The notes under the pieces were generated by a model. It saw only the letters and a list, made by a program, of their open reading frames with translations, searched no databases and had not been told where the DNA came from. From DAMCZI01 sp032095175 (GTDB lineage: Bacteria; Bacillota; Clostridia; Clostridiales; Caloramatoraceae), in NCBI GenBank assembly GCA_032095175.1, contig DAMCZI010000001.1, positions 1 to 64,000 of the forward strand: a stretch of 64,000 nt of DNA. Direction: 5' to 3'. Both the position numbers and the translations under genes were made by a program. Positions 16,020 through 25,422 of the stretch are shown piece by piece; position 1 is the stretch's first letter; each line of letters starts with the position of its first letter.

Positions 16020-18256
16020 AAAAGAAACAGGCACCCCGGGATATATTAATATACACACCATTTTTAGTAATAATGATAATGTGTATTATTGATGCAACTT
16101 TTAAGTTTGCAAACATGAAATATAAAACTGAAATAATTCTTGGTGCAGTATTGATAACAATGGCTTACCTATATATATCATCCATTTTTAAATTTGGATG
16201 GATTTTAGTTCTTGCTGCATTGATATTTCCAAAACCACTGTCTTTAGTAAAGGGGCTTATAAGACTTGCATCAATGCTTCCGCATTTCATAAATAGTTTA
16301 ATTGAAAATTATCAGGTTGCTATGGAATACCAACCCTATTTCCAGTGGTATATGGTTGTATTAACTGTTGTTGTAACTATAATATTTTTCTTTATTATAG
16401 TTTTAAAAAAGCATACAGTAGAAATATTGATTTTAGGGTATGGTGTTATTGGTTTATATTTCTTATTAGGATTGAACAATATATATAGAAATGCTAATTC
16501 GTTTTTACTATCAGGACTTGTTTTATATGGGTATAACAATTATGAAAGTAAATGGAAAAACCTTAAATCAAAAAAAGTTGTTATCGGTCGTGGATATTAT
16601 GGGAAGCTTTTAGCCTCAATTTTAGTAATTGTCTTTTTATCAAGCTTTTCTGCAGCTATTTTTTCTAAGGATAAGAAGCCTTTAGATTTTGAATGGGTAC
16701 AGAAAAATTTTTTTGAAGGCTTTAAGAGAATAGGAAATGGTGATAAAGATTCTGTTCAAGGGGGACATCTGAGGTTCAGCATATCAAGTACTGGATATCA
16801 AAGTAATCCCCAAAGGCTTGGAGGTCCTGTAAGACTTAATAAATCAACAGCACTAATAGTAAAAGGATTGGAAAGCAATGGAGCGGTACATTTAAGAGGA
16901 ACAATAAAGGATTTTTATAATGGGTATATGTGGAATAAAAGCATAAGTGCTCGTGAAAAGCTTTCTGATAATATTGGTATTAACTCCTATGGAATTTTAT
17001 CTTATGAAAGAGAAATGGAAATAATTCACAAAAAGGTAAGTACCTCAACTATTTTCAATATTCTATATCCATACCGTGTTGATAGCGATTGGGGACATGC
17101 CTATTATGATAAAGACATGGAACTGTATAATCCCAAGGCTATTAAATCAGGAAAAGGATATAAAATTGGCTATAAGGAGTTAGAAATTACAAGGGAGACA
17201 ATACTATCAAAGTCTCCTAAAAGGGTATGGAAGCCTACCAGTGAGCAGATAAGGTATACGCAGCTTTCAAGTACTATTCCTCAAAGGGTATACGATATAA
17301 CTAATAAAATAACGGAAAAATATAATTCGCCATATGAAAAGGTATCTGCAATCGAAAACTATCTTAAAGAAACCTATAAATATGACCTTAATACAAGTCA
17401 ACTTCCTAATGGAAGGGATTTTGTAGACTACTTTCTATTTGAAGAGAAGAAGGGCTATTGTACCTACTTTGCAACAGCTATGACTGTAATGTGCAGAATT
17501 GCTGGCATACCAGCAAGATATGCTGAGGGATTTTTAATTTCATCAAGTGATTCCAACAAGGAAAAAATAGAGGTGTTAAATTCTGATGCTCATGCATGGG
17601 TTGAGGTATATTTTGATAATGTAGGGTGGGTTACCTTTGATCCGACACCAGGAAATGCTTCCCTTGCATTAGACCTGAGTGAATCTACTCCTGGACAAGA
17701 AAGTAATAATAGTAATTTGGATTCAATTCCTCAGGAAAATCAAAATGAGCGAAATGAAGCTAACAACACTGATACACCTGAAGAGGATGAAATTCAGACA
17801 ATTGCCCAAGAAAATAATTGGATAAAAATAGCTGTGCTCTGTGGTGAAATAATAATTGCTATTGTGCTTGTTATATTGCTTGTTTTTATAGTGTTATATA
17901 TTATGCAGTTTAGACTTCTAAAAAAAGATAAAATTGCTATAGCTTTTTCTATGTGGAAAATAATGCTTTATGGAAAACTAATGGAACACACATATAAGAA
18001 TGGGAAAACCATTAGAGAGTTTATTGAAGGGATAGGACTGTATGTGGGAAAGGATTTTAGCAGTTATATTTCCATATGTGAAAATAACATATATGGAAAA
18101 CAAAAGCTCACGACGAAGGATCTTAAAATAATCAAAGAGACTGTATTAACCACTAAAGAGAATGCTAAAAAGATTACGGGGTGGGTAAAATTCCGTATAA
18201 AAGATTTCTGGAATTTTTCGAGTTTTTATATTAAAAATATTAAGAATTGCAGATAA
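16016..18256 (+). CDS. Membrane-bound transglutaminase-like protein (TgpA type)
   Basis: 746 aa. The first 220 residues contain six or so membrane segments. An extracytoplasmic region follows with a transglutaminase core: Cys in KKGYCTYFATAMTVMCRIAG (about residue 481), His in SDAHAWVEVYFDNVGW (about residue 525) and Asp in TFDPTPG. An acidic/Asn-rich linker, one more membrane helix (about residue 610) and a cytoplasmic tail end the protein. It overlaps DUF58 by ATGA. It probably cleaves or crosslinks peptide bonds at the cell surface; the substrate is unknown. Confidence 0.92.
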   Translation: MKKKQAPRDILIYTPFLVIMIMCIIDATFKFANMKYKTEIILGAVLITMAYLYISSIFKFGWILVLAALIFPKPLSLVKGLIRLASMLPHFINSLIENYQVAMEYQPYFQWYMVVLTVVVTIIFFFIIVLKKHTVEILILGYGVIGLYFLLGLNNIYRNANSFLLSGLVLYGYNNYESKWKNLKSKKVVIGRGYYGKLLASILVIVFLSSFSAAIFSKDKKPLDFEWVQKNFFEGFKRIGNGDKDSVQGGHLRFSISSTGYQSNPQRLGGPVRLNKSTALIVKGLESNGAVHLRGTIKDFYNGYMWNKSISAREKLSDNIGINSYGILSYEREMEIIHKKVSTSTIFNILYPYRVDSDWGHAYYDKDMELYNPKAIKSGKGYKIGYKELEITRETILSKSPKRVWKPTSEQIRYTQLSSTIPQRVYDITNKITEKYNSPYEKVSAIENYLKETYKYDLNTSQLPNGRDFVDYFLFEEKKGYCTYFATAMTVMCRIAGIPARYAEGFLISSSDSNKEKIEVLNSDAHAWVEVYFDNVGWVTFDPTPGNASLALDLSESTPGQESNNSNLDSIPQENQNERNEANNTDTPEEDEIQTIAQENNWIKIAVLCGEIIIAIVLVILLVFIVLYIMQFRLLKKDKIAIAFSMWKIMLYGKLMEHTYKNGKTIREFIEGIGLYVGKDFSSYISICENNIYGKQKLTTKDLKIIKETVLTTKENAKKITGWVKFRIKDFWNFSSFYIKNIKNCR

Positions 18257-18283
18257 TATTTATAATAACCAATATTCACAAAA

Positions 18284-18381
18284 CTATTATATTTCGTGTT
18301 TCCAAACACCCTATATCCAAATGTATTAAGAGAATTTATGTGAAACATTTAAATAGGGTTATTTGGAAATGCGGAATATAG
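18284..18381. repeat. 98-bp inverted repeat downstream of the transglutaminase gene
   Basis: The left arm (18284-18314, CTATTATATTTCGTGTTTCC and onward) pairs with 18353-18381 (ending TTGGAAATGCGGAATATAG). The middle contains a smaller AAATGT/ACATTT hairpin. The arm sequence ATTCCGCATTTCCAAA resembles the arms of the larger inverted repeat at 43273-43395. It may serve as terminator of the MoxR operon. Confidence 0.65.
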
Positions 18382-18423
18382 TAATTTTAGTGCACTTTAT
18401 ATATTATAGTCAGGATGGTGTGT

Positions 18424-19383
18424 ATGAATATTAATCTAGGATATGTTGCAATTTCCTTGAACTTGGAAAATTCATCCCCTAACAAAACTGTTACATTGAA
18501 AAACTTAGAAAAAATAGATGAGAATCTATGGATATCAAAGATTGAAGGACTGAGCAAAAAAAACATTGAGAGTACAATAAGAATACTAAGATACAACAAA
18601 GGTTATGGTATAAAGCTTTACAGGTTTACCTCAAAGCTTGTTCCTTTTGCTACTCATATGCGTTTTGAAAATTGGGATTGGAGAAGTGAGCTTGGAGAGG
18701 AATTTAAAAAGTTGGGTAAAGTAGTTAAAGAAACTGAAATTAGAGTTAGTACCCATCCAGATCATTTTACACTGCTTAACAGCCCTAAAGAAGAGGTTCT
18801 TAAGGCTTCATTAAAAGAACTTGAATATCACAATAGTATGTTTGAACTTATGGGTCTTGGTCAAGAATATAAAATAGTTCTTCATGTAGGCGGCATGTAT
18901 AATGACAAGAGGGATTCAATAAAAAGATTTTATGAAGGCTTTTCAATGCTTGATGAAAGCATAAAAAAAAGAATTATTCTTGAAAATGATGATAAATTGT
19001 ATAATGCTTTAGATGTACTTGAAATATGTAAAAAAGCCAATATTCCCATGGTGCTGGACATTCATCATGATATTTGCAATCCATCCCAATATAAAATAGG
19101 TGAATTGGTAGGAGATATATTTAAAACTTGGGAAAATGAAAAGTTTCCTCCCAAAATACATATTTCCAGCCCTAAGTCTGAAAAAGAGATTAGAAGTCAC
19201 CATGATTATATAAATCCTGATAATTTCATTTCCTTTATAAAAGAGTCAAAGGTATTAAACCTTGATTTTGATGCAATGATTGAAGCGAAAATGAAGGATA
19301 AGGCGTTATTTAAGCTTATGGAGGATTTAAAAAGCTACGATTTTATCAAAGCTTCAGGAGCTGCATCACTTAAGATTCTTTGA
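18424..19383 (+). CDS. uvsE: UV damage endonuclease UvsE
   Basis: 319 aa from the ATG at 18424, which is better spaced from GGATGGTG than the ATG three codons earlier. It begins INLGYVAISLNLE and holds the family's metal-ligand motifs: STHPDHFTLLNSP (about residue 113), LHVGGMYNDK (about residue 157), LENDDK (about residue 187) and LDIHHDICNP (about residue 212). This TIM-barrel enzyme nicks DNA 5' to UV photoproducts and other lesions. Orthologues are found in many spore formers. Confidence 0.9.
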   Translation: MNINLGYVAISLNLENSSPNKTVTLKNLEKIDENLWISKIEGLSKKNIESTIRILRYNKGYGIKLYRFTSKLVPFATHMRFENWDWRSELGEEFKKLGKVVKETEIRVSTHPDHFTLLNSPKEEVLKASLKELEYHNSMFELMGLGQEYKIVLHVGGMYNDKRDSIKRFYEGFSMLDESIKKRIILENDDKLYNALDVLEICKKANIPMVLDIHHDICNPSQYKIGELVGDIFKTWENEKFPPKIHISSPKSEKEIRSHHDYINPDNFISFIKESKVLNLDFDAMIEAKMKDKALFKLMEDLKSYDFIKASGAASLKIL

Positions 19384-19394
19384 AATCATCAACC

Positions 19395-19423
19395 TAGACA
19401 AATGAAAAAAAGGCTGATATAAT
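19395..19423 (+). promoter_or_regulatory. tRNA-Leu promoter
   Basis: TAGACA, a 17-bp spacer and TATAAT, 20 bp ahead of the tRNA. Confidence 0.75.
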
Positions 19424-19443
19424 ATGATTGTACATCAACATAT

Positions 19444-19528
19444 GCGGAAGTGCTGGAACTGGCAGACAGGCTGGTCTCAGAAGCCAGTGTGTAACAACGT
19501 GTGGGTTCAAATCCCATCTTCCGCACCA
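19444..19528 (+). tRNA. tRNA-Leu (anticodon CAG)
   Basis: An 85-nt cloverleaf with acceptor GCGGAAG/CTTCCGC, an anticodon stem CTGGT/GCCAG with loop CTCAGAA (anticodon CAG, codon CUG), a long class II variable arm, T-arm TGGGTTCAAATCCCA and an encoded CCA. It is a single tRNA, not part of an array. Confidence 0.95.
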
Positions 19529-19540
19529 TAGAAAAATTAG

Positions 19541-19575
19541 GGTTTCAACTGGTAAAGTTGAGACTTTATTTATTT
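19541..19575 (+). terminator. Terminator after tRNA-Leu
   Basis: GTTTCAAC-TGGTAAA-GTTGAGAC followed by TTTATTTATTTTTT. Confidence 0.75.
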
Positions 19576-19747
19576 TTTGAAACTAATTCATTCTTCATAT
19601 CATTCTTAATCATAAGGATAACATGTCCTTAGAGAAATGGCATTATGGTGTTTAGCGTGTTATAATTTAAATGAAGAGTATTTTAATTTTAGGAAGTATA
19701 AATATATAGAGTAAACTAAGCCAAATTAGCGGCTGATGGAGAAGGTT

Positions 19748-21289
19748 ATGAAAACAAATGGTAATTTGTACGAGCAAATGAGGGTATTAAAGGATAATAA
19801 CAAACAGGAAGAATTAATACAATTATTTATTGATAGCTTATTTGTAATCACAAATTCAGCATATACATTACACTATTATCAATTAGTAAAAGACATAGAA
19901 ATTTCAAAAGTGTCTTCTTATCTTGGAAAGTTAATGATTGCATGGCTGGCCTTTTTAAACGGTGATAATGCATATTTGTTTAGTGTTATTAATCAATTTG
20001 ATGAAGATAATTTACAAAATAGTGAAGAGAAATCACTGTTTTATTCGTTAAAATCACTGATGACATTTAAATCATTGCCTGATAAAAAACTTGAGTTGGC
20101 AAAATTAAGTGTGGATGTATTACCTAAGGACAGCAAGTCTTTGTTTATGGCGAATGCTAAGTTAACATATGCACAGATGTTAGCAGGTTTTCATAGATAT
20201 CGTGAGGCTGCAAAAATATTTGGAGAATCCTACGAGATGTTTTTTAGTCTAAGGCTTGAATTTCCAGCTGCTATTGCGCTAACAAATAAAATGCTTAACA
20301 TGTATTATTTAGGAGAGTTAAATAAAGTGATTGATGAGTGCAATGCAACATTAGTAATGTCATCAAACTTTCAGGGGGAAGGAGAAGCATATTGGGGATT
20401 TTTGCATTTGCCCCTTGGAATGAGCTATTTTCAAATGAATAAAATCAACTTGGCTTGTAAGCACCTTGAAACAGTGAAAGCTTGTATTGATGAGACAAAA
20501 CTGCTGCACGTGTTTGGAGTAACAGAGCCTTTTTTGCTTAAATCGTATTATTTGTTAAATGACAAATTAAAGATGCAAGCAGTTAATGATTCTATTATTA
20601 AAAATATTGGTCACATGAATTATGTGTATTCAGATGTGTTTCAGTGCCTGTATTATTTATTATCAGAGGATGAAGCATATTCAGAAAAAATAAAACCAAT
20701 TATAGAACGGCTGGATATAGAATTTAATGTAAAGCATAATTGGGAACATTACCAGTTAATTGAGGTTTTGTTACTTCTTAAACAAAAAGAAATAAGTGAC
20801 ATTATAAGTACAGAGCAAATTTTAGAGTTATTTAAGAACTTGCGTTTTACAGGAATGCTAACACAACTGCAGGAGCTGCTGATCTTTTGGGCTGAGATTA
20901 ATTATAAGCAGCAGAATCAAAAAGAGGCAGAAGAATGTTTGAAGGAAGCAGTAAACATCAAAAATGATACAGGCATTATAGTGAATTTTTTTATGTTTCC
21001 GTTAAAATCTGTGATCTTGCTAAAAAAAATAGATTTAGATATGTATCAAATGATTGAAAACTCAATGGGTGCAAAAGAAAAAGCTTCAGGGGAAACAATT
21101 CTTTCGATAAAAGAAAAAGAGATACTAGAATTGGTAGCAGTAGGAAAAAGCAATGCTAAAATCGGAGAAGAACTGTATTTAAGTATTGGAACTGTAAAAT
21201 GGTATCTAAATCGGATATATTCCAAGCTGTATGTTAAAAACAGAACCCAAGCAATTGCAAAAGCAAAAAGCCTTGGTGAAATACAATAA
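19748..21289 (+). CDS. LuxR-type transcriptional regulator with TPR-like sensor region
   Basis: 513 aa from the ATG at 19748, behind GGAGAAGG; an in-frame ATG at 19736 is also possible. The C-terminus is a LuxR/FixJ helix-turn-helix (about residues 448-510: LSIKEKEILELVAVGKSNAK, then IGTVKWYLNRIYSKLYVKNR). The rest is a long alpha-helical array with TPR-like spacing, as in the C-terminal part of MalT/LAL regulators, but the ATPase domain is missing. Regulated genes are unknown; the membrane methyltransferase downstream is a candidate. Base composition looks slightly different from its neighbours. Confidence 0.85.
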   Translation: MKTNGNLYEQMRVLKDNNKQEELIQLFIDSLFVITNSAYTLHYYQLVKDIEISKVSSYLGKLMIAWLAFLNGDNAYLFSVINQFDEDNLQNSEEKSLFYSLKSLMTFKSLPDKKLELAKLSVDVLPKDSKSLFMANAKLTYAQMLAGFHRYREAAKIFGESYEMFFSLRLEFPAAIALTNKMLNMYYLGELNKVIDECNATLVMSSNFQGEGEAYWGFLHLPLGMSYFQMNKINLACKHLETVKACIDETKLLHVFGVTEPFLLKSYYLLNDKLKMQAVNDSIIKNIGHMNYVYSDVFQCLYYLLSEDEAYSEKIKPIIERLDIEFNVKHNWEHYQLIEVLLLLKQKEISDIISTEQILELFKNLRFTGMLTQLQELLIFWAEINYKQQNQKEAEECLKEAVNIKNDTGIIVNFFMFPLKSVILLKKIDLDMYQMIENSMGAKEKASGETILSIKEKEILELVAVGKSNAKIGEELYLSIGTVKWYLNRIYSKLYVKNRTQAIAKAKSLGEIQ

Positions 21290-21295
21290 GAAAAA

Positions 21296-21336
21296 CGCCT
21301 AACTTAAATCCTAACTAAAGTTAGGTGCTTTTTTAT
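21296..21336 (+). terminator. Intrinsic terminator
   Basis: CACCTAACTTTAGTTAGGATTT-type stem: CGCCTAACTT and AAGTTAGGTG pair, followed by CTTTTTTA. Confidence 0.75.
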
Positions 21337-21385
21337 ATGACCTTTGATAAAATAAGAACCATCAAAGAAAAGGGGATGGGTTGTT

Positions 21386-21997
21386 ATGGAAACATTAGAA
21401 GGTCATTTTCACCAGTGGGTTGGAGTAGCATTTTTTATTGTGCTTTATGCAATTGCTCTTCTTTTTGTTCCGTTTTATAAAAAAATGGATAGGAAACCGG
21501 CAACAGCATATTTTGCATTTTTACTTGCTTTTGCCTTTGAGATGCATGGTATACCAATGAGTATGTACTTTATTTCATGGATTATAGGTAAAAAACTACC
21601 TGAAGGTGTGTTATGGGGACATACTCTTGTTGATAAAATTGGTTTTGCAGGTATGTATATAAACATATCGTTTAACATTATAGGTTTTATAATTATTGCA
21701 AATGGTTGGTACAATATTTATCACAAGTACTGGTCAAAAGAATCAGGTAAAGGTAAGGTGGTTAAAACAGGTGTATATAAATATATTCGCCACCCTCAAT
21801 ATACAGGATTTATGCTTATTACACTTGGTATGCTTTTTGAGTGGGCAACACTGCCAATGCTTCTTATGTGGCCGTTTATCGTGGCGTTATATTTCCGACT
21901 GGCTAGAAAGGAAGAAAAAGATATGATTGATGAATTTGGAGAGGAATATATTATGTACATGAAAAAGACAAAAATGTTTATTCCGTTTATTGTTTAA
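21386..21997 (+). CDS. Isoprenylcysteine/phospholipid methyltransferase family membrane protein
   Basis: 203 aa with five hydrophobic segments. GVYKYIRHPQYTGFMLITLG (about residue 128) and the terminal KEEKDMIDEFGEEYIMYMKK are the SAM-binding signature of the ICMT/PEMT superfamily. Bacterial members of this size have few characterised substrates. It follows the LuxR-type regulator on the same strand but behind a terminator. The ribosome site is AAAGGGGATGGG. Confidence 0.85.
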   Translation: METLEGHFHQWVGVAFFIVLYAIALLFVPFYKKMDRKPATAYFAFLLAFAFEMHGIPMSMYFISWIIGKKLPEGVLWGHTLVDKIGFAGMYINISFNIIGFIIIANGWYNIYHKYWSKESGKGKVVKTGVYKYIRHPQYTGFMLITLGMLFEWATLPMLLMWPFIVALYFRLARKEEKDMIDEFGEEYIMYMKKTKMFIPFIV

Positions 21998-22086
21998 TCA
22001 ATATGTGTTAAATTCCAGGGAGCATGGCGAACTTTGAGCATTATAAACTTTATAACATTTACTAAGCTTTTTTTAGTTTCATAATA

Positions 22087-22128
22087 AAAATCAGGTGCTT
22101 CATATAGTGTGGGGCACCTGATTTTTGT
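22087..22128 (+). terminator. Intrinsic terminator
   Basis: AAAATCAGGTGC / GCACCTGATTTTT make a 12-bp stem followed by T-rich sequence. Confidence 0.85.
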
Positions 22129-22203
22129 ATATAATTATTTATAATAGCAATTTTTATCAATCATGTAATTATTATATTGTATATAATAAAAATGGTGGTG
22201 GTG

Positions 22204-23040
22204 ATGATGATGTACAAAGAGCAAATACAGAAAGCGATAGACTATATAGAAGATAATCTTCAAAACGAAATTGATTTATCGACCTGTGCTAAAATAGCAG
22301 GATATTCCTCCTATCACTTTTTGAGAATATTTAAAGAGGCAACAAATCTCACCCCAGCGGATTATATTCGAAAAAGGCGCCTTTCAGAAATTGCAAAGGA
22401 GATGATGAACAACAGTACATTTATTTCCGAAACTGCATTTTTATATGGTTTCAATTCAAAGGAGAATTTTGTACGAGCTTTTAAAGCTGAACATGGTGTT
22501 CTTCCAACTGAGTATAAAAAAATAGGGAATAGTTTAAAACTTTATGAAAAAATCACCTTTGAAAAGACTGCATATAATATAGAGCCGTATATTATAATGC
22601 TAGATAGTTTTACAATTACAGCATATCCATGTGATGAGGATTGTGTCCCTAATTTTTGGAACAAGTATAATTGCAGGAAATTTTCTAAAAAATTATCTGG
22701 AGGTACTGTATGTGAAGATTATGGAATCTCTGTTATGAATTCTAAACTTCAATACTATATTGGTATTCGTTCAGAATTTGTGAAAGGAAATAATGAAAAT
22801 ACAATCCAAATTGAAATACCTGCAGGAACTTATGCTGTGTTTGAAACACCTGCAGCAACTCATTTTCATTTTGTAAATACCATACATGAATCATGGAGAT
22901 ATATAAATAATGTGTGGCTTCCAAACAGTGAATATCGAGCAAATAATACACCTGCGTTTGAGACGTACATAGAGGAAAGCCGTACTTTTAGTGAAAAAAT
23001 TTATATTCCAATTATAAAAAAGGGGGAAAGTGTATTATGA
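22204..23040 (+). CDS. AraC family transcriptional regulator with effector-binding domain
   Basis: About 278 aa. Three consecutive ATGs (22204, 22207, 22210) follow GGTGGTGGTG, so the exact start is open. Residues 1-105 are the AraC DNA-binding domain with two helix-turn-helices (YSSYHFLRIFKEATNLTPAD, and FLYGFNSKENFVRAFKAEHG). Residues 120-278 form a GyrI-like ligand domain (IPAGTYAVFET, ending with YIPIIKKGES). It overlaps the next ORF by ATGA and probably regulates it in response to a small molecule. Confidence 0.88.
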   Translation: MMMYKEQIQKAIDYIEDNLQNEIDLSTCAKIAGYSSYHFLRIFKEATNLTPADYIRKRRLSEIAKEMMNNSTFISETAFLYGFNSKENFVRAFKAEHGVLPTEYKKIGNSLKLYEKITFEKTAYNIEPYIIMLDSFTITAYPCDEDCVPNFWNKYNCRKFSKKLSGGTVCEDYGISVMNSKLQYYIGIRSEFVKGNNENTIQIEIPAGTYAVFETPAATHFHFVNTIHESWRYINNVWLPNSEYRANNTPAFETYIEESRTFSEKIYIPIIKKGESVL

Positions 23041-23969
23041 AAAAACTTGATATCAAATGGGACAGTAGTATTAAGGATGCAACGGGTTATTTGTTTTCAT
23101 TTGCGAAATCACTAGGTACAGCAGTCAAGAATAGTCCGTATTCGGATTATGCTGAAGACATTATTGCTACAAGTGGATTTGCTTTTAGAATGTGGGTTGC
23201 AGATAAAGATTTATGCCCTAGTGCAACAAGCATCTGGGATTTTGATTCTCAAAAGGCATGGGTAGAAAATGGAGGTTTGTGCTGTAACTATGTTGGCAGG
23301 TATTGGGGTCAGGATGATATCGAAGAAGAACGCAGAAACAATGCTATCAATATAATTAAAAAATCAATTGATGATGGAATACCTGCTATTTCTTGGGATA
23401 TAAGCATGCCTGAATGGGGACTTATCACGGGATATGATGATACCAGCAGGATGTTTTCTACTCTTTCTATATCAGGTTCTACTGATGATATGTCATATGA
23501 TATTCTGGGAAAAAGGGAAATTCCTATTTTATCTGTTTTAACTATAACTGGTAAAACAGATAAACCAAAAAATAAAATTTTAAAAGATACTTTAAACCTT
23601 GCCATAGGTCACTTAAAAGGTCAAGAATGGTGTGATAATTCAAAAGGACTTGATGCATATCCAGCATTAATCAAATTTTTTAAAGATAGCTTTCATCCGG
23701 ATTTATCATGGAATATGGAGTATTACCTCGGTACATATGGTGCTTTAAAATACCATGCATATCGCTATTTTGAGGAAAATGATCTTATGGAACTTTCTAA
23801 TCTATATAAGGAAGTTTATGAAAATTGGAAGACTGCTTTTGAAATAAAAACATGTAATGATATAAGTAATAAGCAATTAAGGGAACAAATAGTTTTTGAA
23901 CTTAATCATGCTTGTGATAATGAAAGAAAAGCTGTTGATGCTATGGAAAATATGGTAAGAAAATTATAA
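23037..23969 (+). CDS. Uncharacterised protein coupled to an AraC regulator
   Basis: 310 aa, soluble, not firmly recognised. The N-terminal 180 residues (with CCNYVGRYWG and ISWDISMPEWGLITGYDDTS) resemble the papain-like fold of butirosin BtrH-type N-domains, where Cys and a later His/Asp form a site, but I cannot confirm that. The C-terminal 120 residues are helical (NLAIGHLKGQEWCDNSKGLD, YLGTYGALKYHAYRYFEEND). Start overlaps the stop of the AraC gene, so the two are translationally coupled. Confidence 0.7.
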   Translation: MKKLDIKWDSSIKDATGYLFSFAKSLGTAVKNSPYSDYAEDIIATSGFAFRMWVADKDLCPSATSIWDFDSQKAWVENGGLCCNYVGRYWGQDDIEEERRNNAINIIKKSIDDGIPAISWDISMPEWGLITGYDDTSRMFSTLSISGSTDDMSYDILGKREIPILSVLTITGKTDKPKNKILKDTLNLAIGHLKGQEWCDNSKGLDAYPALIKFFKDSFHPDLSWNMEYYLGTYGALKYHAYRYFEENDLMELSNLYKEVYENWKTAFEIKTCNDISNKQLREQIVFELNHACDNERKAVDAMENMVRKL

Positions 23970-23981
23970 TAAAATAAAGCT

Positions 23982-24131
23982 AAGCTGCCGTATTAAGACT
24001 AGATTAATCGCACTAAAAATTTTACATTAGGTGTTGTGCGATTAATAAATTCAAGGGATATGATTTTATATAAATGTTTAGAGTCGATCAATATAGAATC
24101 ATTTATGTAAAACATGCAGATACGGCAGCTT
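23982..24131 (+). repeat. Structured repeat family B, best-preserved copy
   Basis: Outer arms AAGCTGCCGTAT (23982-23993) and ATACGGCAGCTT (24120-24131) are perfect complements. Inside lie hairpin 1 (TTAATCGCAC 24004-24013 with GTGCGATTAA 24036-24045) and hairpin 2 (ATGATTTTATATAAATG 24060-24076 with CATTTATGTAAAACAT 24100-24115). The result is a three-way-junction fold. No ORF. Confidence 0.75.
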
Positions 24132-24207
24132 TCAATTTATGGTATAATCTTATTATTCAAGAAGACGATTATAAATTAGAAAATTTAATATCGCTGATGA
24201 AAATGGG

Positions 24208-24333
24208 AAATAACTAGATTAACCTTAATAAAGATTTCACATTAGGTGTTATGTAGATAATAAATAAAGGGAAATGATTTCGCATAAGTGCTTAGGGTTA
24301 AGCAATATAGAATCTATGTGAAATATATAGATA
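24208..24333 (+). repeat. Structured repeat family B, diverged tandem copy
   Basis: Follows the previous copy in the same orientation and repeats its order of motifs: AACTAGATTAA, TTCACATTAGGTGTTATGT, then GATTTCGCATAAGTGCTTAG with AATCTATGTGAAAT. Hairpin 1 is largely lost. Together the two copies fill most of the gap between the preceding gene and the methylase. Confidence 0.65.
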
Positions 24334-24381
24334 AGAATTATTTGAATTAGGGTTTACTATTTATGTGGAGGTAGTTATTAG

Positions 24382-25296
24382 ATGTATTTATACAGCATTT
24401 CATACTATGCAGGTGAAGAAGAACTCTGCAGTATGGAGATAAAATATCTTTTAAATGTCGGGGTTAAGGATAAATTCTTTTTATGTGATAAATACATAGA
24501 TGTTAATAGAAGTCCATTTATTAAATATGCCATTGATATAAAGCTTAGCACTGATACCTTAGAGGAGATTGTTGAGATAATAAAGAGAGATAAGATTTCC
24601 TATGATAATTTTAAGGTAAAGTATTTTGATACTGAAGAGGATATGGATTTTGATGAAAAGCACAGAGTTGAAGGGATAATAGGCTATGATATCAATGGTG
24701 CAGCAAATGTTAAAAAGCCTGATATAATGTTAGGGGTTACAAGGGCATATGATAAGTGGATATTTGGTGAATACCAGGGGAATGAAGGTATTTGTAAGGT
24801 ACATAAGAAAAAACCCTATCAATACAGCAATGCCCTTCCTACGAATATATCAAGGGCAGTTGCCAATATTGCAGCATCATTGTGCGATAATGCAAAAATA
24901 GTTGATCCATGCTGTGGAGTTGGTACTGTAGTTATGGAAGGACTTTCAATGGGACTTGATATTAGAGGGTTTGATATAAACCCCAAAATTGTTGAAAATG
25001 CCAGGGAAAATCTTAAGTTCTTTTCCTATCCTGATGCAATTAGTGAGGGCAATATACACGAAATAACAGAACATTATGATACAGCAATAATTGATATCCC
25101 CTATGGCCTTCTTTCAATTACAACAAAGGAGAGACAGCAAGCCATAATCAAAAGTGCAAGAAGGATAGCAGACAGAATGGTACTTGTAAGCTTGGAAGAG
25201 ATGAATGATGACATAGCATATGCAGGTTTTGAAATCACAGATAGATGCTGTGTCTATAAAGGGGACTTTAAAAGGTTTATAACAATATGTAAATAG
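24382..25296 (+). CDS. Trm11/UPF0020-like SAM-dependent RNA methylase
   Basis: 304 aa. The C-terminal half is a Rossmann methyltransferase: motif I VDPCCGVGTVVMEGL (about residue 174), an acidic loop FDINPKIVENAREN and motif IV IIDIPYGLLS (about residue 238), the D-x-P-Y form of guanine-N2 RNA methylases. The N-terminal half has a THUMP-like position but no clear domain signature. It probably methylates tRNA; the target base is not known. The ribosome site GGAGG is about 10 bp upstream of the ATG. Confidence 0.8.
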   Translation: MYLYSISYYAGEEELCSMEIKYLLNVGVKDKFFLCDKYIDVNRSPFIKYAIDIKLSTDTLEEIVEIIKRDKISYDNFKVKYFDTEEDMDFDEKHRVEGIIGYDINGAANVKKPDIMLGVTRAYDKWIFGEYQGNEGICKVHKKKPYQYSNALPTNISRAVANIAASLCDNAKIVDPCCGVGTVVMEGLSMGLDIRGFDINPKIVENARENLKFFSYPDAISEGNIHEITEHYDTAIIDIPYGLLSITTKERQQAIIKSARRIADRMVLVSLEEMNDDIAYAGFEITDRCCVYKGDFKRFITICK

Positions 25297-25299
25297 CTT

Positions 25300-25342
25300 A
25301 ACCGCAACTATTATATCTAATGTAGTAGTTGCGGTTTTTACT
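25300..25342 (+). terminator. Intrinsic terminator
   Basis: AACCGCAACTA / TAGTAGTTGCGGTT pair, followed by TTTTA. Confidence 0.85.
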
Positions 25343-25422
25343 TAAGTTGATGTATAAGTTGCAAAAATAGGGGAATAATTATATAATAGGTATTGCAAGT
25401 GATTTGCAATAAGGAGGAAGGT

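Noticed and set aside
23982..24333. CRISPR array (two tandem repeats)
   Set aside because: The units are about 150 bp, folded, diverged and without unique spacers; they match dispersed copies.
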